From positions 1 to 54,371 of the forward strand of contig CAYUTA010000014.1 of the NCBI GenBank assembly GCA_964447605.1: a stretch of 54,371 nt of DNA, read 5' to 3'. The notes below the pieces were generated by a model. The model saw nothing but the letters and a program-made list of their open reading frames with translations. It did not search any database and had not been told where the DNA came from. Shown here in pieces: positions 50,362-54,371 of the stretch (position 1 is the first letter of the stretch; every line of letters starts with the position of its first letter). Source of the stretch: CAYUTA01 sp964447605 (GTDB lineage: Bacteria; Bacillota; Clostridia; Christensenellales; CAG-138). Both the position numbers and the translations under genes were made by a program.

Positions 50362-50732
50362 GAGCGCAACCCGGGGTTGCCATCCGCAGCGCCGGCGAGG
50401 ACGCGGCCGGTTTGCAAGTCCGTATGCAGAGGGGGGCCATAGCGGGAAATTCCGGCGTTGCAGGCCGGGAAAAAGGCCGATTGCCGGGACGGAACAGCAT
50501 GGCGGGAGAAGGAATTTTGCGTGTTCCCTGGCAAACAGGAGAGTCTGCGCGCCCGGTCTTGCCGATCAATGGGGATGCTCCGGTGGGAGAAAATGGCATA
50601 ATATAAAATTCATAATTTGTGGCGATAATTTATGGAATGTTCAAGATGTCGCCATTTTTTGCTGATATAATTACCAAAAAAATTGCGGCGGCCTTGGTCC
50701 GGCCGCATGTGGCAGAGAAAGGAGCGAGCGGC
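50362..50732. other. intergenic region, promoter near its right end
   Basis: No gene is recognised. It has a small palindrome after rmlB (GCAACCCGGGGTTGC at 50366-50380), an extended -10 promoter at 50663-50671, and a short GCGGCC/GGCCGC hairpin in the leader of the next gene. Confidence 0.5.
50663..50671 (+). promoter_or_regulatory. extended -10 promoter for the cell-wall hydrolase
   Basis: TGATATAAT with a perfect TATAAT at 50666-50671. The -35 region is weak, as is usual for extended -10 promoters. Confidence 0.5.
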
Positions 50733-52592
50733 TTGGCGCAATCCGATCGATCCCGATCCAGAAAAAGAAGAAAAAAACGGCCGTTTACTTTAAAGCGTTT
50801 TTTCAAAAAAACGGGCCGGTTCCTCGTTGCGCTGGCGCGCATGGCTGCGCGCGGCATCTATTACGGAGCCCGGAGCATTTCCGCTTTTATCCGGCGCCTG
50901 CCGCGCAGAACGCTGTTTATCGCGGGCAGCGCGTGCGGCGCGGCGGTGCTGGTGATTCTCATTCTTATGATCGCATCTCCAAGGGAACAAAACCAGCAGA
51001 TCCGCACACCGGACGCGACGGAGCTCGCGCAGGCATTTGCACAGATGTCGGACGCGGTTGTGCCCGGCGCTCTTGACGATGCGGCCGGCGGTCCGGACGA
51101 TCCGTATGCCCAGCCCCAGCCCGCTCTCGCGCCTGAAGACGGCAATGCCGACGGTGACGCGGATACGGCAGGCGGGGAGCCGCAAACCGCAACGCCGGAA
51201 ACCGGGGCGGCGTTTGCGGGCGAGCTTTCAGAGGGCGACGACGGTGCGGCCGTTTCCACCATCCAGACGAGGCTGATGGAGCTTGGCTATATGGACCCGG
51301 ATGAGCCGACGCAGCATTTTGGCCCGCTGACCAAGAGCGCGCTGCTGACATTCCAAAAGCACAACGAGCTGGGCAGCGACGGCATCTGCGGCGAACAGAC
51401 CTACGCCGCGCTTATGAACAAGGATGCCAAGGTCTACGTCATGCAGATGGGCGATTCCGGCGTGGACGTGGAAGGCGTGCAGACGCGCCTTTACGAGCTT
51501 GGCTTCATGGATAACAAGGCCAATGTCACCGGCAACTTTGGCGAAAAGACCGAGGAGGCCGCGAAGCTTTTCCAAAAAAAGAACAAACTGACCGCCGACG
51601 GCAAGGTGGGGGAAAAGACCCTCAGCATGCTCTATGACGAGGATGTTGTCGGCAACGCATACTCCGTTGGCGACGAAGCGCCCATCATCAAAGAATGCCA
51701 GCAAAAGCTGTACAAGCTTGGCTATATCACCAGCAAGTCCAATGTATCGGGCGTGTTCAACAACGTGACCAAATCCGCCATCAAGGCGTTTCAGCAGGCC
51801 AACGGGCTCACGCGCGACGGCGCGCTTGGGCCGCAAACGCGCGATCTGCTGCTTTCCAATGAAGCGCAGGAGAAATCGCTGCAGCTGGGCGATTATGGTA
51901 CGGACGTACAAAATGCGCAGAAGCGGCTTGTGAAGCTGAACTATCTGTCCAGTTCTAGCGCGACGGGCTATTTCGGCGAGAAGACGGAGGATGCCGTGCG
52001 CGCGTTCCAGAAGCGCAACGGCATTACCGCGAGCGGCGTGCTCAACTCCTACACGCTCAAAAAGCTCAACGCCTCCAACGCCAAGAAAGCGCCGAGTTCA
52101 TCCGGCTCCAGTTCGTCCGGCAGCTCCGGCTCTTCGAGCGGTTCGTCTTCGGGCGGTTCGTCTTCGGGCGGCGGCTCTTCGGGCGGTTCGTCTTCCGGCA
52201 ACTCAAGCGTGGGCAACAAGACGGGCGTCGAGAAGATGATCGCCATCGCGGAAGGCAAGCTCGGCAGCAAGTATGTCCGGGGCGCGAAAGGCCCGAACAC
52301 GTTCGACTGCTCGGGCTTTGTGTACTACTGCATGAAGAGCGCCGGAATCAGCTGCAGCTACCAGACCTCGCTTACCTGGCGTACCTGCTCGCGCTATAAG
52401 CGCATCTCCTCGATGGGCAGCCTGCAGCGCGGCGACGTGCTGGTGTTCTACGGCCACGTCGGGCTCTACCTTGGAAACGGCAGGATGATCGACGCCAGTT
52501 CGTCGGAGGGCAAGGTGCGTATTTCTTCCACGGTGCTCAAGTCCGGCGGCTACTGGCAGAAGAACTTTGTCGCCGGCTTCCGCGTATTCTAA
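50733..52592 (+). CDS. membrane-anchored NlpC/P60 hydrolase with four peptidoglycan-binding repeats
   Basis: The 619-residue protein most likely starts with TTG at 50733, since GAGAAAGGAG lies eight bases upstream and no ATG is well placed. A very basic N-terminus (RSRSRKRRKKRP) and one helix (about 59-81) anchor it. Four PG_binding_1 repeats follow, each with a TRLxELG/KLYKLGY-type start and an F-Q-K-x-N turn. A long Ser/Gly linker leads to a C-terminal NlpC/P60 domain with Cys526 (FDCSGFVYY), His575 (YGHVGLYLGN) and Asp587. It should cut peptidoglycan stem peptides on the outer side. An L,D-transpeptidase gene follows. Confidence 0.9.
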   Translation: MAQSDRSRSRKRRKKRPFTLKRFFKKTGRFLVALARMAARGIYYGARSISAFIRRLPRRTLFIAGSACGAAVLVILILMIASPREQNQQIRTPDATELAQAFAQMSDAVVPGALDDAAGGPDDPYAQPQPALAPEDGNADGDADTAGGEPQTATPETGAAFAGELSEGDDGAAVSTIQTRLMELGYMDPDEPTQHFGPLTKSALLTFQKHNELGSDGICGEQTYAALMNKDAKVYVMQMGDSGVDVEGVQTRLYELGFMDNKANVTGNFGEKTEEAAKLFQKKNKLTADGKVGEKTLSMLYDEDVVGNAYSVGDEAPIIKECQQKLYKLGYITSKSNVSGVFNNVTKSAIKAFQQANGLTRDGALGPQTRDLLLSNEAQEKSLQLGDYGTDVQNAQKRLVKLNYLSSSSATGYFGEKTEDAVRAFQKRNGITASGVLNSYTLKKLNASNAKKAPSSSGSSSSGSSGSSSGSSSGGSSSGGGSSGGSSSGNSSVGNKTGVEKMIAIAEGKLGSKYVRGAKGPNTFDCSGFVYYCMKSAGISCSYQTSLTWRTCSRYKRISSMGSLQRGDVLVFYGHVGLYLGNGRMIDASSSEGKVRISSTVLKSGGYWQKNFVAGFRVF

Positions 52593-52609
52593 CTGAAAAA
52601 CAAATAGTT

Positions 52610-52645
52610 GCGCAGATATGGCGAATACTGTCGCCATATCCGCGC
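52610..52645 (+). terminator. hairpin between hydrolase and transpeptidase genes
   Basis: The arms 52610-52624 and 52631-52645 pair over 15 positions with one mismatch (core GATATGGCGA/TCGCCATATC). No T-run follows. It may stop or attenuate transcription between the two genes. Confidence 0.5.
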
Positions 52646-52670
52646 ATATGTATGATGCGGGGGGTGACGG

Positions 52671-53735
52671 ATGAAAGTGAAGCGCATATCGGCGTATCTG
52701 CTTGCGCTGGCAGTTTTTCTGTCGGCGCTTTGTTTCCCCGGCGCTGCATCCGCGCGCGATGAACTGAAAAATGAGGACCCCGAGAAGTATTACATTGTGC
52801 TCGATCTCAATAACCAGATTGTGCACGTATATGAAAAGGACGAATTCGGCGAGTACACCAGGATCGTCCGGCGCTTTTTGTGCACGACGGGCCGCACAAC
52901 GGTCGACGAGAACGACCCGGAGGACGAGGCGACGCCCACGCCGCGCGGGATCTGGAAGATTGGCGGCCGTGAGCGTTTCGGCAAGTTTGCCAACTTTGCC
53001 GGCGAGTACGCGCGCTATTGGACGCAGATTGTGGGCAGCATTTTCTTTCATTCCATCATGTTCAGCAGACGCGACGTCAACGCATTGCAGCGCTCGGCGT
53101 TTTCACGCCTGGGGCAGGCCGCCTCGCATGGCTGTGTACGGCTGTATGTTGAGGATGCGCGTTGGCTGTATTATTATGCCTGCCCGGGTACCACGGTCGA
53201 GGTCACAAACGACGTGCCGACCGACCGCGCATTGCGGAAAGCGCTTAAAACCAAAAGCACGTTTTCACAGTACAACGCGTTTCAAAAGCGCATTGCCGAC
53301 GGCGAGGAGCTGCCCAACGAAAAAATGTGGGTCACGGTGGAAGGCGCCAGACTGCGCAAGGGCAGCGGCGCGACCTTTGCCTCCGTAGGCAAGCTCAACG
53401 TTGGGGACGAACTCGAGGTGCTTATGAAAGGCGAGGTCTGGGTTAAGGTCAAGGCCGGGAAAAGGGAAGGCTATGTAAAGCGCGGCTATGTTTCCTGCCA
53501 GGACGGGATAATGGATACCAGCGAGGATGCGACGCTTGTCAAAACCACCGAGTGGATCTATGAAACGCCTGATATGGATACGGCGGGGCGCGTCTGCAAG
53601 GTGCCGGCGCACACCTCCGTCAAGGTGCTTGAGCACAACGAGGAGGATGGGTGGACAAAGATCACCTATCAAAACGAAACGGGCTATTTGAAAACCTCCC
53701 GCCTGACTTCCGGCTGGGGCGAGATCATGGATTGA
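52671..53735 (+). CDS. L,D-transpeptidase (YkuD domain) with C-terminal SH3-like repeats
   Basis: The 354-residue exported protein starts at ATG 52671 behind GGGGGGTGACGG. A signal peptide ends near AASA (residues 25-28). The YkuD domain (about 38-190) has H127 in FFHSIMF and the catalytic motif SHGCVRL with H153 and C155. Two SH3-like regions follow: VEGARLRKGSGATFASVGKL (about 217-280) and a second at about 290-345. Such enzymes form 3-3 cross-links in peptidoglycan or attach proteins. The C-terminal repeats probably bind the wall. It is next to a stem-peptide hydrolase, fitting joint remodelling. Confidence 0.92.
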   Translation: MKVKRISAYLLALAVFLSALCFPGAASARDELKNEDPEKYYIVLDLNNQIVHVYEKDEFGEYTRIVRRFLCTTGRTTVDENDPEDEATPTPRGIWKIGGRERFGKFANFAGEYARYWTQIVGSIFFHSIMFSRRDVNALQRSAFSRLGQAASHGCVRLYVEDARWLYYYACPGTTVEVTNDVPTDRALRKALKTKSTFSQYNAFQKRIADGEELPNEKMWVTVEGARLRKGSGATFASVGKLNVGDELEVLMKGEVWVKVKAGKREGYVKRGYVSCQDGIMDTSEDATLVKTTEWIYETPDMDTAGRVCKVPAHTSVKVLEHNEEDGWTKITYQNETGYLKTSRLTSGWGEIMD

Positions 53736-53750
53736 GAACGCACGGCAGGC

Positions 53751-53783
53751 GTCAACCTCCACGCGCATGTCGTGGAGGTTGAC
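53751..53783 (+). terminator. hairpin downstream of the transpeptidase
   Basis: GTCAACCTCCACG (53751-53763) pairs perfectly with CGTGGAGGTTGAC (53771-53783). It is 15 bases after the stop codon. Confidence 0.6.
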
Positions 53784-53806
53784 AGGATTATCTGGTTCTT
53801 CCCGCG
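53781..53806 (-). repeat. dispersed intergenic motif, copy 3
   Basis: GACAGGATTATCTGGTTCTT and the following CCCGCG match 33566-33590 at 22 of 25 positions. The complement starts CGCGGGAAGAACC, as at 2409. It overlaps the end of the preceding hairpin. Confidence 0.45.
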
Positions 53807-53866
53807 TTTCCAGCGTGCGCGGGTGGGCGGGGTAACCCGCGCTTACCCTTTTGCCGCGCAGACGCT

Positions 53867-53886
53867 GGGGCGGCCTTGGCCGCCCC
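53867..53886. repeat. GC-rich hairpin
   Basis: GGGGCGGCC (53867-53875) pairs perfectly with GGCCGCCCC (53878-53886) around TT; GCAACGTTTT follows on the plus strand, so it may be a weak terminator. Confidence 0.5.
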
Positions 53887-53910
53887 GCAACGTTTTCATT
53901 ACTATACGCG

Positions 53911-54274
53911 TTATTCTATCCCCGGCAACAAAGCTTCCGGGCGGTCCCGCTCCCATATCTGCTCATACTGGAGGGGATCATAATACACTTCCCGCTATAC
54001 TGTTGAGAACGAGGCCGGAGCAATCGAGATGTCCCTCGGATGGATTCTTGCCGCCCAATTCATAATCAAGGCCAAGATATCCCCGTGCCTGATTAACGAT
54101 TTCTGATCCGTAATCCTGCGCAGGCGTAGGCGCGGGAGTCGGCACAGGCGTGGGCACGACTTCGATCATAATAATTTCCGGCGTTCCATTCTTGCCGATG
54201 GTCACGGCCATCTCCGGCTCGTCGCCGGTTCTTGCGCCCTGTCCATCATACCCCAACCGCGCCGGGCGGGTCAA
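53911..54274 (-). pseudogene. truncated, frameshifted NlpC/P60-type cell-wall hydrolase
   Basis: A minus-strand frame reads a PTPVPTPAPTPA linker, then EIVNQARGYLGLDYELGGKN and GHLDCSGLV, the start of an NlpC/P60 domain with its catalytic Cys, and stops soon after. A different frame resumes with VYYDPLQYEQIWERDRPEA and ends at 53911. The domain's middle, with the catalytic His, is missing. It therefore looks like a decayed gene with an internal deletion and frameshift. No proper start is visible near 54274; the intact N-terminal part may have lain further right. It could belong to a mobile element. Confidence 0.5.
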
Positions 54275-54371
54275 CGGCGATTGTTCGGCGCGCGCCGCGG
54301 CCTGCCCGAACCCGGGTCAGGCCGGTCTTCTGTATCAGCGCCAGCTGCTGCCGGGCCGTCATGCCGTCCCA
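54246..54371 (-). CDS. C-terminal end of an unidentified gene, partial
   Basis: A frame open from the window edge encodes WDGMTARQQLALIQKTGLTR and stops at 54246. It overlaps the first part of the decayed NlpC/P60 gene in another frame. It is too short to assign and may not be real. Confidence 0.2.
   Translation of the reverse strand, partial: WDGMTARQQLALIQKTGLTRVRAGRGARRTIAVDPPGAVGV

Larger units (their letters stand above)
53736..54371. other. right-edge region: hairpins, dispersed motif and a decayed gene
   Basis: After the transpeptidase come two hairpins and a dispersed-motif copy. A broken NlpC/P60-like gene on the minus strand and a short open frame cut by the window end follow. Confidence 0.5.

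Overview
The window looks like a chromosomal contig from a GC-rich member of the Clostridia (Firmicutes), probably an uncultured gut bacterium. The evidence is a SpoIIQ homologue behind a sigma-F-like promoter (an endospore-forming lineage), strong AGGAGG-type ribosome binding sites, lipoproteins with Firmicute-style lipoboxes, a lysine (L-box) riboswitch, and catabolic loci for L-rhamnose and L-fucose, sugars of host and plant glycans. No rRNA, tRNA or CRISPR array was recognised.

Layout. Positions 1-1327 (minus) hold two genes of phage baseplate/tail type that run off the left edge. Positions 1545-7237 hold a small membrane protein, a very large repeat-bearing surface protein with an acidic, tyrosine-rich cytoplasmic tail, and the AzlCD amino-acid exporter. 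Positions 7806-11852 (minus) carry spoIIQ, serS and argS. Positions 12071-16530 (plus) carry a PepV-type dipeptidase and then an amino-acid ABC importer behind a lysine riboswitch with its terminator, so this is probably a lysine importer. Positions 16892-21238 hold a MerR/GyrI-type regulator with a characteristic 19-bp-spacer promoter, a membrane protein and leuS.

Positions 21347-32755 form a divergent L-rhamnose locus. On the minus strand lie an AraC-type regulator, rhaA, a class II aldolase (rhaD role) and rhaB. On the plus strand lie a uroporphyrinogen-decarboxylase-family protein of unknown role, the mutarotase rhaM, and a complete ABC sugar importer (ATPase, two permeases, lipoprotein). 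The import half looks lower in GC than the catabolic half. After a frameshifted remnant of an arabinose/fucose-isomerase-family gene (32941-33455), positions 33700-40912 form a divergent L-fucose locus: an ABC importer on minus, and a LacI-type regulator plus fucI on plus. The two facing promoters each carry an AACGTTTC core just downstream of the -10.

Positions 41400-45440 hold a tightly overlapping four-gene operon (NusG-domain-II protein, Gx-transporter/EetB-like protein, FMN-binding protein, ApbE flavinyltransferase). It is divergent from an NADH oxidoreductase with an N-terminal rubredoxin-like domain, and resembles the flavin-based extracellular electron transfer loci of Firmicutes in compact form. 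Positions 45655-53735 are a cell-envelope block: a DUF368 polyprenyl-phosphate transporter, a polyprenyl glycosylphosphotransferase, rmlA, rmlB, a four-repeat peptidoglycan-binding NlpC/P60 hydrolase and an L,D-transpeptidase with SH3 repeats. The right edge holds a decayed NlpC/P60 gene.

Intergenic DNA is rich in perfect inverted repeats (tandem hairpins, a 40-bp perfect palindrome, a CGCCCTTTG palindrome family) and in a short dispersed motif found at three intergenic sites. All lengths and motif positions are read by eye from the sequence; no database search was run.
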